This document shows positions 11,816 to 23,311 of a stretch of DNA of 64,000 nt, one piece after another; within the stretch, counting starts at the first letter, position 1, and the number at the start of each line of letters is the position of its first letter. Source of the stretch: Vitellaria paradoxa (taxonomy: Eukaryota; Streptophyta; Magnoliopsida; Ericales; Sapotaceae); assembly GCA_019916065.1 (NCBI GenBank), contig CM034236.1, positions 55,022,690-55,086,689 on the forward strand, in the 5' to 3' direction. The position numbers and the translations under genes were made by a program. Under the pieces are notes generated by a model that ran no database searches, was not told the DNA's origin, and was given only the letters and a program-made list of their open reading frames with translations.

Positions 11816-14380
11816 ATGGGTGCTAAACGGGGAGATGGGTGTTCTGATACTGTGCCGCTCTTGCTTTGCTACGATGAGACGCAGCACAAGCTTGAGCTTG
11901 GTGGGAAGGAGGCCGAGAAGGGTTTCGTCCAATCAACAGGCGACACCTCTTTTTTCAAGACCTGTTTCAACGCACTAAATGCTTTGTCAGGTTACTGTTC
12001 TTGAGTTGATTTATATGATTCTTGACAACTGGATTTTGTGTGTGTGTGTGTGTTGGAGCAACCTCTGGACCCTACATTGCAAGTACTGTTTTTTTTTTTT
12101 TGGTAATTATGCAAGTACTGTTTCTACAAATATAGGGTTGTTTAGAGTAAGAAAAAATGAGATAAATTGAAATAAATTATAGTTTGGAGAGAGTTCATAA
12201 TGCATGTAGTGAGAGAAAAAAATTGATGTGATATAAAGTTAACAGATATTTATAGAGATTTTCAGTAAATTTTGCCAAATCAAACGGGCCCATATATTGA
12301 TTATTGATATAGGGTTATGAGATGTGCGTCTTTTGAATGTAAGATGATTTAGGGTTTGTTTGGAGTAAGAAAAAATGAGATAAATTGAGATAAATTATGG
12401 TTTGGAGAGAGTTCGTAATGCGTGCAGTGAGAGAAAAAAGTTGATGTGATATAAAGTTAACAGAGATTTATAGAGATTTTCAGAGATTTTTATCAACTTA
12501 TTGCATGCCAAACGCAGCCTTAATTTCACTACTGGAAAGGGTCGTGATTTGCATCTTTAATGATTTTGGATGTGTTTGGAGTTGTATAAAAGTGTATAAA
12601 ATAAAATAAAATTGTAAAAGTAAATATCTTGTAATTCATGCAGTGAGTAAAAAATTTAAATTTTGTTATCTCGTAATTCGTATTTATAGAGTTTTGTAAG
12701 ATTTTATTTTATTTGATAGAGCTCCAAACGGAGCCTTTATGCGGTAATTTCTGTTGATGTTTGACTCTAGCTGAAAAATTAGAATGATTTGTGCCACTGT
12801 GTTGAACAAAAGTATATTTCTTTGTAGTTTCTGAGTTTTCTCTTTCTGCAACAAACCACTTTACCTTAGTATCCTCTGTTTGAAGCAGAGGACAGATCAG
12901 AAGTGATGTGGAAAGTAGTTGAAAAGGTTTATTGCTTTTGCAAGATTTCAATATGTTAGTGTGTGGCTATTGATTTTGAAATCAGCTTTCTTTTTCCTCT
13001 TAGTTTTGTAAATTTAGAGGACACACGCGTGCGCGCGTGCACACAAAAATAAAATAAAGTAAAATAAAATGGGGGCATGCTCAGAGTTAATTCCAGGTGG
13101 TAGCATGTTTCGGCAATGTGTTAACTCATTAAGTAACCTGCAACTAAATTCTCTAGCCATTCTTTCCTCAGGTGTTGGAATCCTGTCAATTCCCTATGCA
13201 CTGTCTTCGGGAGGGTGGTTGAGCTTAATACTGTTTTTTGTGATTGCCATGGTAACCTTCTACACAGGCTTCCTAATTAAAAGATGCATGGATTTTGATC
13301 GAAATATTAGAAGTTATCCCGACATAGGTGAGCTGGCATTTGGGAACAAGGGAAGAACGGTTGCATCGGTTTTTATTTACATGGAGCTCTACTTCGTAGC
13401 TACAGGTTTCTTGATTCTAGAAGGCGATAATTTACAGAATTTATTGCGCAATGTGGGATTTGAGATTGCTGGGCTACAAATTGGTGGAAAACAAATGTTC
13501 GTCGTAATTACTGCCCTGATTTTATTGCCTACAGTCATGTTGAAAAACATGAGCATCCTCTCTTATATCTCTGCCACTGGAGTTTTTGCTTCTATTACCA
13601 TCCTATGCTCAATTTTATGGGCTGGCACATTTGATGGGATTGGATTTCACCACAGAGGAAAGCTTCTTAATTGGAATGGAATTCCTGCTGCTGTAAGCTT
13701 ATATGCATTTTGTTATTGTGCCCATCCAGTTTTCCCCACTCTGTACATCTCCATGAAAAACAAAAGGCAATTTTCCAAGGTAAAAATTTATGAAATCTGA
13801 ATCACCAAATTTGCTTTTAGCTGTTAGAATTTTGGAATTTCACTTTGCCGTTTATCTGATGCAGGTGTTGCTCCTGTGCTTTCTCTTTTGTACCATTATG
13901 TATGCATCAATGGCAATATTTGGGTACATGATGTTTGGTTCAAAGGTGCAGTCGCAGATAACCTTAGACCTTCCAACTAAAAACATTAGCTCTAAAGTTG
14001 CAATATACACCACCCTAGTGACTCCCATTTCTAAGTATGCATTGATGGTGACACCAATATTGAATGCTATTGAAAACCGGTTCCAATCATCCTGCCACAA
14101 CAAGACATCTAGCCTCCTGATCAGAATCACGTTCGTGATGAGCACAGTCATTGTAGCCCTATACATCCCACTTTTTGGGTACTTAATGTCACTTGTTGGA
14201 GCTTTTCTGAGTGTAACAGCTTCGGTTATTCTTCCCTGCTTGTTTTACCTAAAGATATCAGGCACCTATCGTAGTCGTGGATTTGAACTGATTATCATAG
14301 GATTCATTTTGTTGATGGGAATCGCAATTGTAATATTTGGCACTTACACATCTGTTGTCGAAATCATAGGGCATTTGTAA
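11816..14380 (+). CDS. AVT1I: AVT1I-like vacuolar amino acid transporter, left-arm copy
   Basis: Predicted proton-coupled amino acid transporter of the AAAP family (Aa_trans domain), AVT1 branch, expected in the vacuolar membrane. Exons 11,816-11,990, 13,172-13,779 and 13,865-14,380, all GT-AG, give 432 aa. The first intron splits the glycine in NALSGVGILSIPYAL; in-frame ATGs inside that intron (such as 13,069) are not real starts. About ten hydrophobic segments follow a 45-residue hydrophilic N-terminus. Residues 11-16 (DTVPLL) fit an acidic dileucine sorting signal. Typical AVT1I stretches are YPDIGELAFGNKGR, LILEGDNL, CYCAHPVFPTLY and GYLMSLVGAFLSVTAS. It has T where the right copy and the relatives I recall have N in LVNPISKYAL. 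Intron 1 carries three private MITEs and the TATA-like upstream stretch is missing, so expression may differ from the right copy. Confidence 0.9.
12135..12291. mobile_element. Tourist-like MITE in AVT intron 1
   Basis: 157 bp from GGGTTGTTTAGAG to CAAACGGGCCC with ATA on both sides (12,132-12,134 and 12,292-12,294). The matching intron of the right copy (about 34,160-34,180) lacks it. Same family as 12,352-12,519 and 5,843-6,010. Confidence 0.75.
12352..12519. mobile_element. Tourist-like MITE with TTA target duplication
   Basis: 168 bp, ends GGGTTTGTTTGGAG and TGCCAAACGCAGCC, flanked by TTA (12,349-12,351 and 12,520-12,522). The right-arm intron reads GATGATTTAATG across the empty site, so the 3-bp TTA duplication typical of PIF/Harbinger elements is shown directly by comparing the arms. 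Confidence 0.85.
12568..12735. mobile_element. Tourist-like MITE, second family
   Basis: 168 bp from GGATGTGTTTGGAG to CTCCAAACGGAGCC, flanked by TTT (12,565-12,567 and 12,736-12,738). The right-arm intron has the empty site (GATTTTATGCGG). A relative sits at 36,788-36,952 in the right arm at a different position. Confidence 0.85.
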
Positions 14381-15973
14381 GCATTATGTCCCCACGCTGA
14401 GTATTTAGTTTCACTTTTGTAATATGATTTAATGTTTTTAGGGCATCTGTAAGAATTATGTCTTCGCGCTGACTATCTAGTTTCACTTTTGTAATATAAT
14501 TGAATGTTTTTTCGGTGATTGAATGCATTAATATCTCTACACCTATGGGGGAGGGGAAGGTATTGCCCAGGTTCAAACTTGGAAGCACGGGGAAGGAGGT
14601 GGATTGCGCAGATTCGAACTCAGAACGATGTGCAGCAGGTTTAAGGCTTGTTTTGAATGTTGACTGACAGGAATTTCGTAGGCCATTAGAATGATGGTGC
14701 TTTTGGGGAAATTTATTATTAATTCATTTTTCTTTTTTCTTTTGTTCTTTTGTTTAGTGTTTATGTAACCTGTATGCATGTGCATGTTTCTTTTAGAGAA
14801 AAAGTGCATTGTGGTTAATGATGAAAACATACATGCATTGTTGACACTGAAACCTTACGGGATCACGGTAGGAGATGGGATAAGCACCCCCCCCCCCCCC
14901 GCGGGGGGAAATAATGAAATACAAGTGTTAAGAGTAATCATAACTGTGACTAAAAGAGTTGGATAGGAATTATATTAATTATGTGAATTTGAGCTCAACG
15001 GCTTAACAATAATTAGTCAATATAGCCAAGTACAAAATGATAATTAAATTTTTTCGAGAAATCCTTATAAAACATTGAATCCCAAAAAATAAGTAGTCTT
15101 TATTCTCGTTGAGCTTTTCTTTATTTGGTTGCCGAGAAAGGAAAGAACTTAAAAGACAAAAAAAAAAAAAAAATCGTTGTATTTATTTATTTCCTTCTAT
15201 GTTTTTCTGCTAGTTGTCGGTCGGAAGAAAATTAGATTCAGTAAGTTAAAAACTTAGATTTGTATAGGATTTTACTACAGCATCCATGCGTACTTGTCAT
15301 TTCTCATTAGCCAAAGTGAGCCTTGTTTTAATTTGGAGACATATCCTAATTTTGGATGGAAAAAATTTGTAATTAACGCAATTGTTTGATTATTAAAGTT
15401 TATTGTCTCTAATGATTGATTTTATTCCTATAAATATCTGTAATTCACGCCAGCTGTTTAAGCATTACTCAACGTGAATGGCAAAGGGATTTCACATGTT
15501 GTGGACGAGATTATTAATCGGGCTGTTATTATGTCGGTATAACGACTTACTTAAATATATTTAATAATCGAGTTTTTTTTTTTTTCCATCAAATTATACT
15601 CATTTAAATTTTTTTTATATATTTGATTGAAAATTATTTACGATCTCCAAATTAGGTACTCCGATAGGACATACGCTTTTATGGGTGGAGCATTATAGCG
15701 TTGAGGGATGTGTGAGAGAGGACATTTTTGGTTGACGTTAGTTTATCAGCTCACTGATACCATGCATATAGAGTTTGAAGACTTGAATATATTTTACTGA
15801 ATATTTTACAAGTATTTTTGTAGAAGATCGAGCATTTAACTGTTCTATTTCCTAGGATGTCAAAATTCTAAACATGACTAATTCAAAAATATAATAGATT
15901 AGGATCTCGTCTTTCCCTTGTCACAAGTTAAAGACTGGGTCTCCTGGACAACAAAGTCTTCTACAAGCGTGAC
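14381..15973. other. 3' flank of the left AVT gene
   Basis: No gene seen. It matches 30,650-32,100. Just past the stop a ~75-bp unit containing AGTTTCACTTTTGTAATAT is repeated in tandem (14,395-14,440 and 14,460-14,510), also in the right arm. A C-run next to a G-run (about 14,887-14,907) replaces a different sequence in the right arm (31,485-31,535), where a TA repeat lies. Confidence 0.6.
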
Positions 15974-16276
15974 GGGAGTTTAAGGGGATTAAAGTGAAGA
16001 TATTCAGGGGCTGCAGTAGAAAATGAAGGATGAAGATTTGCTTGTATTTAATTCAATAGTTCCTATTTATTTTAATTAAAATTATTTTCAAAATAAAAAT
16101 AAAAATTTTAAAAATCTAATTAGAGTATAATTAATGTAAAATATTAAAAGTCACATGTTATTAAAGTGTAAATAAATCTCCATCATTTATTTTTCCACAG
16201 CAGTCCTTGCAGTGGATATCTTCACTACAACCCTCTCGAACCAGTGTGACATCTTCACTACAGCTCCCTTGAACCC
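15974..16276. mobile_element. MITE with CTGCAG-rich ends, left-arm copy
   Basis: About 300 bp whose ends carry GGGAGTTTAAGGGG and CCCTTGAACCC, with GGGGCTGCAGTAG just inside the left end. Relatives lie at 19,943-20,207 and 45,178-45,453. GTGACGG occurs beside both ends, a candidate 7-8 bp target-site duplication (hAT-like size). The right arm has no such element at the matching place near 30,650. Confidence 0.65.
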
Positions 16277-18165
16277 GTGTGACGGCTAATATCCTTAGGT
16301 AAGGAATATATCCTTGGGTGAGATGGAAAATGTTGTTTTATAACAGATTCAATGTATCCACTCGTTGACATGAAAAATGTTGGTATATTACAAATTCTTT
16401 GTAGAGATTGACTATCACATTCTTTTCATTTCCTTTCTCATCCTCCTTTTCTTAATCTTTTTACCTACTCATTTCTATCCATTCTTATTATGTTATATAG
16501 TGTTGTTTACAGATATAAACGGGTATAGTATTCACCTAATTAATTATTATTATTAAAAAAAATTATTTTTTCTATTTATTATCTTCCCAAATTTATTTAT
16601 TTTTTTAATTAGAATTTCAAATCCATTTCATTTCAAACACATCTTGTTCCATCCTACTTATTAAATACTTATTTAGAAAAAAATCTTTAAGTACATGTTT
16701 AAAAATTGAAATCTTTGAAAACAATTAACGTGTTTTCTGCAATGCCGAACAAATATATTTGTGAAAATATATATATACATGTAGATTTTTTTCTATCAAA
16801 ATCTTTATTATTTTTCCTATTGCAAAAAAAAAAAAAAAAAAATCAAATAAACTTCAAAGAACAAAATACATACAAGTCCAATCAATGTTATGGGTTTAAA
16901 ATATTAAGGAGTGAAAATAATGAATCAGACAGATTTTACGTAGGGCAAAAATGATGGAAAATATCATAAATAGTCATAGGTCCAAGACTTTAACTACTTC
17001 TAATTTAGGGACAAAATTATAATTATATAAATATATAATAATATATTAAATAAGCATTTTTTAGTGGGTACCCAATGAGTACTAAGTATCGGATACCCTA
17101 GATGTAAATTCAAACTCATTCAAGGATTAAAAAAAAAAGATAAAAATGGCAACTCAGCTCGTTAGTCACCAAAAAAATAATAATTAATAAATAAATAAAC
17201 AAAAATAAAAAATATGGCAACTAAGCGCAAAAAATCCCGGCCATTATACGATTTGAGAAGGGTTAGATGTAGGAATACCACATTACGCAATATAAGAAGG
17301 GATAGATGCAGGAAGTATTCCGTTTGCAAAATAGAGAGGTTGATTTCAAATTTTGAAACCTTAACCCCAATGTTAGTCACAACAATATGTCAACTTGTTG
17401 TTCAATTTCATGAGATAAAATTATTAGCACACAGATTTCCAAATTTTTATTTGTCAAAAGCTTTGAACTTTACATTTCAACATTCGTCTTCATCAAAGCA
17501 TATAATTCAAAGCATTTTTAACTACAAAAATATCACCATCATATTATTTTGACAAGAAAATTTATAAAAAAAAATAAAAGTTCACAAGAACAGATTTTTC
17601 ATTCATAAACCTGTAAAAATGAAACAAACGAGATAATCACTTCATAATTTATATATAAACATTCGCGAACTCATAATTGTTACTTTACTTACCTTTGTGT
17701 TACTTGAAGGTTCAGGCACTCACAGTCACAGCACATTGGATTCTGAACTGCTGGTCACTGAGGGTATATTGTTAGGGGGCATCTTGATTTTGATCATTGA
17801 TACTTATCACTTGTATAAATAATAGGGCATCTATATGCATTATAGCACCCATTCTTGACCACAGAAAAGTAATGCATTTTAATGTTCGGAAAGAGTGGAT
17901 TCTTATTGTATGTCACGACCTTGAAGTGAACAATCCATTTGAAAGAAGATTGCATCATACGAGTTGCAAATGCTGCAGAGAGGAAAACATGGAGACTTTG
18001 GTGCCAAAAATTATTTTGATTGAAGCACAAAGTAGCTGCGAATACGTTTTTACAACAAACAATAGTGGGCACCTGTATAAAGGCGTAATGCACAAAAAAG
18101 AAATAGTGCAACCAATGCTAGATTTGTTCATGGGAAATTGTCTTTATGTGCAAATTCAATCCATC
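16277..18165. other. Left-arm DNA between the MITE and the PPR remnant
   Basis: No gene recognised. Bases 17,690-18,165 are a well-kept copy of the 3' flank of the PPR gene (29,300-29,720, opposite strand). Reading frames occur on both strands in both arms here, but they are frame-shifted relative to each other and resemble no family I know. The rest is AT-rich. Confidence 0.55.
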
Positions 18166-18434
18166 TAGTCAGAGATAGGTTCCCTCACTGGAAATTCGAG
18201 CGTTGTCTCCCTAAAAAAAGAATCTATGCATAGACCCACCAACCTGAACAAAGTTCACGGCAGCCATCTTTTTCAAACCTCTATCTCTCATACTGCTTCT
18301 TAGGTGTTTTGCTTTCTCCCACAATCCAACTTCAGCATACCGGTTTGCAAGCATCACAAAGTTCCACTCCTTCTCGGTTCCAATTCAAGTAGCCTATTTC
18401 TTACCTTCTCGCCCACCCTGCTGTAGTCATTAAT
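18166..18434 (-). pseudogene. Truncated PPR gene remnant (C-terminal part only)
   Basis: Diverged reverse-strand copy of the last ~100 codons of the PPR gene at 27,749-29,299. It includes the counterparts of the E-region stretches SGNFVMLANRYAEVGLW and RGLKKMAAVSFVQVGGSM, with substitutions and small indels that break the frame. Similarity stops abruptly at ATTAAT (18,429-18,434), which matches 28,985-28,990 in the intact gene. No start or PPR repeats are present, so this is a by-product of the inverted duplication. Transcripts across it could be antisense or sense to the PPR 3' end; nothing in the sequence shows that they exist. Confidence 0.88.
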
Positions 18435-21400
18435 AATTGATAATTTCAGATAACGTGATTGATATTTTTGTTTTTTTTTCCCCCTTAATAAGGTTAGGTC
18501 AAGATGTTTGTGCATAACTGTAATATTTTTTTTTTTTGTGATTTTTATTTTTACAGTTTTTTAACTAAATTAAGTTTTGATCAAAGTGTATCTGTGTCAT
18601 GATTTTTTAATTAATGATTTTTTCATTTTTATACGTTAATTATTTTATATAATAAATTTAGACAAATTATGTTTCGTGCCTTTAAGCACGGAAAATTATT
18701 AGTATATATCTCCATATAGACACCCTTTGCATCACCTCCACCATTAACCTTTACTCTTAGTATCATACAACATTGTATTCATAAATCACTTATATAAAGG
18801 TGGAAGCAAACACATTAGAATGATCGCTTAATAGTCATCATTGTCTTCACATGAACATCCCTCAAATTAAGAATAATTTTATTGGTCATAAGATGATTTT
18901 TCATTGAGTATGTACATGAAATTTTATTGAAATTTATTGAAGTCATATTTTTTTGAAATTAATTTACGTGGCTTCGGCTTATATAAGATTTTTATTTTCA
19001 ACAAACAAAGTCTATTACAAAACTTTATTTGATAAACACGAAACTTCTTACAAGCTGTTCTTAAGTTGTGCAATCAACCCACAACTTGAATATTAAACAT
19101 AGTTCTATGCATATTAAATGTAGAAAAGACAATAAAAAAATAAATAAGAATAAAAACTCATAGCGTGCAATTTCAAACTATAAATTTAAGTTGATTATTT
19201 CTATCAAATGCGTACATATCTAAAATCTCAATGAAAAATCTAAAGCTTACATCTTTTTTTGAAAAAATTTTGGAATAATCAAATCTAAAATCCACTATAT
19301 AACCTCAAAACTTATGAAAAAAAATGTAAATATGAGAAGCCAAATCAAACAATAAACCAAACCCAAAAATACTTTTGGTGACCGGTAAATGTTGAAGTTG
19401 GGTTGAATGCTCTCAAGTGAAGAAGGTAACTATTTGATGGATGGTTTTCGAGGTTTTATAATAGATTTTGGAGTTGATTGAATGCTTCAATTCCGCTTGC
19501 TTTCGCAAAGATGGGCTTTGGAATTTAATCGGGGTTTAAGATTGGAAGGTGTTAATCTACCGTTTTGTTTCACTAAAAGTAATATGTATGTAATATAAGG
19601 ATTAATGCATATGATGCAAATAAATAATGTAATGAATAATTAAAAAATAATGAAAAAAATTCTGACATTATCATATATATATATATATATATTCGATTGA
19701 AATATTTTATTTAGTATTTTTTAAATTACAGTGAGTTTTATATATTCTTATTATTATTATTATTATGCTTTGCATCTGTAGGTCGATCTAAAGTGTCCGT
19801 TGAAGGTTAAAATATTTTGTTTGATATTTTTTAAATTACTGTGAGTTTTATGTTATTATCATGCTTAGTTTGTATAGGCCTAAGGCGTCAGTTGGAAGTT
19901 GTTGGTTGAGACATCTTTCTTCGAGTTTAATGCTAAAATTATGGGTTCAAGGGACTGCAGTGAATAAATCCACTGCAGGGGTTGCAGTGAAAAAATGAAG
20001 GACAGAGATTTAATTTCATTTTAATGACGCATGACTTTTTACATTCTATATTAATTATACTTCAATCAAATTTTTTTAACTTTTATTTTTATTTGAAAAA
20101 TAATTTTAATTAAATTAAATTGGAACCATTTAATTGAAAATAATTAAATCTTAACTTTTAATTTTTCATTGCAACCCCTGCAGTAAATTTCACTGCAGCT
20201 GGAACCCAAAATGTGCTGATTCTACAGTTTCAAAATTAGTTGCATTTAATAAGTTGCGTTTGAGAGTACTTCACTTGTTAAGGGGCGTTTGGAATCCAAA
20301 AATTATAAAAAGTGAATTTAGTGCATTTGAATCCCCAAAAAAAATTGAGTTGAGTTTTAATAACCTTGAGTTGTACTTCAATTGTTAAGATTTTAAGTTT
20401 ACGTCCTTATTTAAAAAAAAAAGAAGAAGAAGAAGAATTTAGTTTTAATTTTTAAACATTTAGTTGAAATAACTCAAAAATTTTGATCAATTTGAACTTG
20501 ATCTTGCTTGTTCACGTTCGAACAGTTCTAGTCAAAATGTTTGTAAAAATTGATAAAAATTTGTAAAAATTCAAAAAAGTTTGTTAAAATTTAAAAAAAT
20601 TGTAAAAATTAGAGTTTAGTTTTAATTTTTTTAACATTTAGTTGGTACAATTCAAAAATTCTAATAAGTTCAAACATGATATTTACAGTTCACGTTCAAA
20701 CATTTCTAATCAAAAAGTTGTAAGAATTAACAAAAAAAAATTGTAAAAATTTAAAAAATTTGTAAAAGTTAACAAAAATTTGTAAAAATTAAATTTATAA
20801 AATAAGTGCTCAGAAAATAAAAATAGACAAAATTAATAAAAATTTGTAAAACTTTGGGAACCAAAACACTCCTTAAAAATAAAATTTTCAACCATTGACA
20901 TGCTTTAAAAAAAATAAAAAACCCTCACACTGGCAGCTTCACCAACCCCCATCCCAAAATAAAAAAGGAAATATTTTATTTTTATTTTGGGACAAATCAT
21001 ATGACCTGTCTCTGTTTCCTTAAATGATAAATAAGTCACCGATCTTTGATATCTTAAACAAAATAATAAATACTTACCTAGCCACCAGAGTTTGTCAACC
21101 CTTGATGCATGAAAAGGCAGTTCATTTTATACTCTCTCATTAATTTTTGTGACGTCAAATATTAGGTGAACAAATAGAATTCATTTTAAAGACAACTACC
21201 ACCCCCCATCTCCAAACCACTAACAAGTAACGATCAAAATTATAGGAAAGATAATTTTGTATAACTAAAAAAATACTTTTATAAACCAAAAAAAAAAAAG
21301 CATCAATCATCTTGAAAAAGAAAAAATAAAAAAAAATATATTTTGGTGCTTAATGCAATTAAGCTTTTTTTTTTTTATAATTAACGTAATTAAGACTACG

Positions 21401-21843
21401 TTTGATGTACTGAAAAATGTTAAAAAATTTTAAAATTTTTTTAAATTTATTTACTTTTCATTTTATCCCATTATATAGATTACAAATTCACAAATTATTT
21501 TATTTTATCTCACTTTTTATCAGTTTAAATGTTCCATAAGTTGGTCCAACCAAAAACTAACCACTAACAGCAACCCCCCAAAAAAGGGTTTTTAAATCCA
21601 AACAAGAGTCGGTGCCCGGTTTAACGGCCGTTGATATTAGAGGCTGCCCCCCCCATGCTTGTGCCAAGCGAGGAGTATAATCCATATTCTATACAGAAGT
21701 CTGTCATTGGATCTGAAGCTTGTTGAAAGGTGCGAGGCAGTGTTTTCTGGGTTTCTCATGTCTAGGCGAACCCAATATATAATAATCTAAGCCGTGATTC
21801 CGAAACTGAGAACTACCCATTTCCAGGAATCGCGAAAGAAATC
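18435..21843. other. Unique central spacer, left part, no gene
   Basis: First part of the DNA not duplicated in the arms. AT-rich. It holds a TA microsatellite (about 19,673-19,690), a CTGCAG-type MITE (19,943-20,207) and a roughly 600-bp repeat with ends GGGGCGTTTGGAATCC (about 20,282) and GGAACCAAAACACTCC (about 20,873), with many internal copies of TTTGTAAAAATT. No coding region recognised. Confidence 0.55.
19943..20207. mobile_element. MITE with CTGCAG-rich ends, central copy
   Basis: About 265 bp with inverted ends GGGTTCAAGGGACTGCAGTG and CACTGCAGCTGGAACCC, plus a second inner inverted pair, GCAGGGGTTGCAGTG and CATTGCAACCCCTGC. The AT-rich middle has no coding capacity. Same family as 15,974-16,276 and 45,178-45,453. 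Confidence 0.75.
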
Positions 21844-22262
21844 ATGGGTCGCTCTACTTCTCTTCCGGTTCTTCTCATGTCGGTTCTTCTTCTGCTTTCC
21901 TCCGTTCATGGTAATGCATTTTGATGCCCTAATTTCCTTTGTTCTTTTCTTTTCTTATTAAAAAGGAGAATTTCTCATGTGACTTCTAGGGATTGAGAGA
22001 AAAGGGATGCAGACATTTAAGCATGAAGAGGAATCTGCTAACGTTCTATTGCAGGTTTCCGTTTGTTTCTTCCAAGTAATTTCCGAATTTTTCCAAGTAT
22101 GGATGATTGGAATTTTATTAATACCCGTCTGTTTCTTAGGAAAATGCTGGGTTTCCAAGGGAGATGATGGAGTTGGACTATGTTGAAGCTGGGCCAAACA
22201 CTAATCGAAGATCTGGATATGTCTCCCCTTCCCCTTCTGCTCCTCCACCTGCAGAAAGCTAA
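21844..22262 (+). CDS. Predicted secreted peptide precursor with DY motif (84 aa)
   Basis: Three small exons (21,844-21,910; 21,990-22,054; 22,140-22,262) join in frame through GT-AG introns of 79 and 85 bp to give 84 aa. Residues 1-23 (MGRSTSLPVLLMSVLLLLSS onward) form a classic signal peptide. A charged middle (KHEEESANVL) follows, then a C-terminal block with MELDYVEAGPNTNR and a proline-rich end, PSPSAPPPAES. An acidic-context Asp-Tyr ahead of Pro/Asn-rich residues is the layout of plant tyrosine-sulfated signalling peptides (PSY, CIF and RGF types), where sulfotransferase modifies the Tyr and proteases release the C-terminus. I cannot assign it to a named family. There are no cysteines, which argues against defensin-like peptides. 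Both splice junctions keep frame, which supports a real gene. It lies on the plus strand in the unique centre of the palindrome. Confidence 0.68.
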
Positions 22263-22381
22263 TCGAAGAACATTTTACATGCAATAAAAAGGTAAGGGTT
22301 TCATATTCTATATATGGGATTGTCTCTTAACTCTGTTGCATAAGGACGAAGTGTAAATTTGACTTTTTTATTTAAGTTAAT

Positions 22382-23311
22382 TACATTGACACTCTTTAAA
22401 TTATACTTATGTTTTAATTTTTTTCTTCGTCTATCCATCCTAACACTTTGGTCTTCTTATCTATTTAAAAGGAGTTTCATTTAATAATTGTTAAAAAAAG
22501 ACATTAATTAATTATTTATTTATTATTCTTTAATTATCTCAATATATTTCTCGTGTAATTATTAATCCTATATATTCAGATTTAAAACTAATGATTAAAG
22601 ATCTGTATTGATTAGATCAGATAAATCATTTGATTTCTTGTTTTAAATTAAATAATATGAATTTTTTTCTTAGCCTTAAAAAAAAAAACACGACCCAAAC
22701 CTAATTTTGATAAAAAAACTTAACTAAATCAATTCTCAAATGTTAACAATAAATATTTTTATTTTTTTATTCTATATTTATTATTAATATATTTAATTTT
22801 AATAATGAATAATAGAAAATGTATTCACAAATTTTGTTTACAAATTTAAGTTAAATTGAAATTAAATGGAAATGTTGCTGTTAGGTTTAATTTTATTTTT
22901 TTGATATTCATTAGGTTTTGCTCACCCTATTTCATTACACCAAAAATAAAAATAAATTATAATTTATAATTTATATACATATAATTTATTTTTATTTTTG
23001 GATTGAGTGTTTTTTGGATGGGATAAGAAAAATTTTAATTTATTTAATTTATAACAAAAAATCAAATGATTTATCTGATTTAACTCATGTAAACTTCTAA
23101 TGATAAGTTCTAAACTTAAATACATGAATAATAATCACATTAGAAATTTATTGAGATAATTAAGTAATAATAAATAAATAAAAAGTTAAGGGACTTTTTT
23201 AACAGTTTCTAAACGTAATCCTTTTTAAATAGATGAGGGAGTCAAAGTGTTAGGATTAATAAATAAAGGAATAAATTAAAAAATATGTATAATTTAAAGG
23301 GTGTCAGTGTT
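22382..23311. mobile_element. Fold-back element, ~270-bp inverted arms
   Basis: The left arm (about 22,382-22,655) and right arm (about 23,040-23,311) are imperfect reverse complements. Examples are GATAAATCATTTGATTT against AAATCAAATGATTTATC, and ends TTGACACTCTTTAAATTATA against TATAATTTAAAGGGTGTCAG. The loop is AT-rich and non-coding. It sits about 120 bp after the stop of the small secreted-peptide gene and may therefore lie in its 3' untranslated region. Confidence 0.7.

Larger units (their letters stand above)
1..18434 (+). repeat. Left arm of a giant inverted duplication
   Basis: This stretch matches, in reverse complement, the DNA from about 28,985 to 49,487. Anchors read by eye, left versus right: 1-60 with 49,425-49,487; 131-300 with 48,705-48,830; 900-1,010 with 45,560-45,680; 2,840-3,040 with 43,720-43,910; 4,960-5,060 with 41,860-41,960; 6,900-7,010 with 40,080-40,260; 8,060-8,360 with 37,610-37,900; 9,000-9,130 with 36,590-36,780; 11,590-14,380 (AVT gene) with 32,103-34,730; 15,890-15,970 with 30,650-30,760; 17,800-18,434 with 28,985-29,640. 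Order is kept throughout. The first bases of the window already match, so the outer end of this arm lies outside it. Arms differ by many substitutions and private insertions, so this is an old duplication rather than an assembly echo. Confidence 0.93.

Noticed and set aside
13069..13171. ATG at 13,069 as start of the left AVT gene
   Set aside because: The 34 codons before the CAG at 13,169-13,171 do not look like AVT, while the upstream exon at 11,816-11,990 joins in phase to give NALSGVGILSIPYAL; the right copy has the same arrangement.
17797..18168. Frames at 17,794-18,168 and 29,286-29,696 as a conserved unknown gene
   Set aside because: The region is duplicated, but the frames differ between arms and show no start, domain or codon-level conservation; they fit the 3' flank of the PPR gene.
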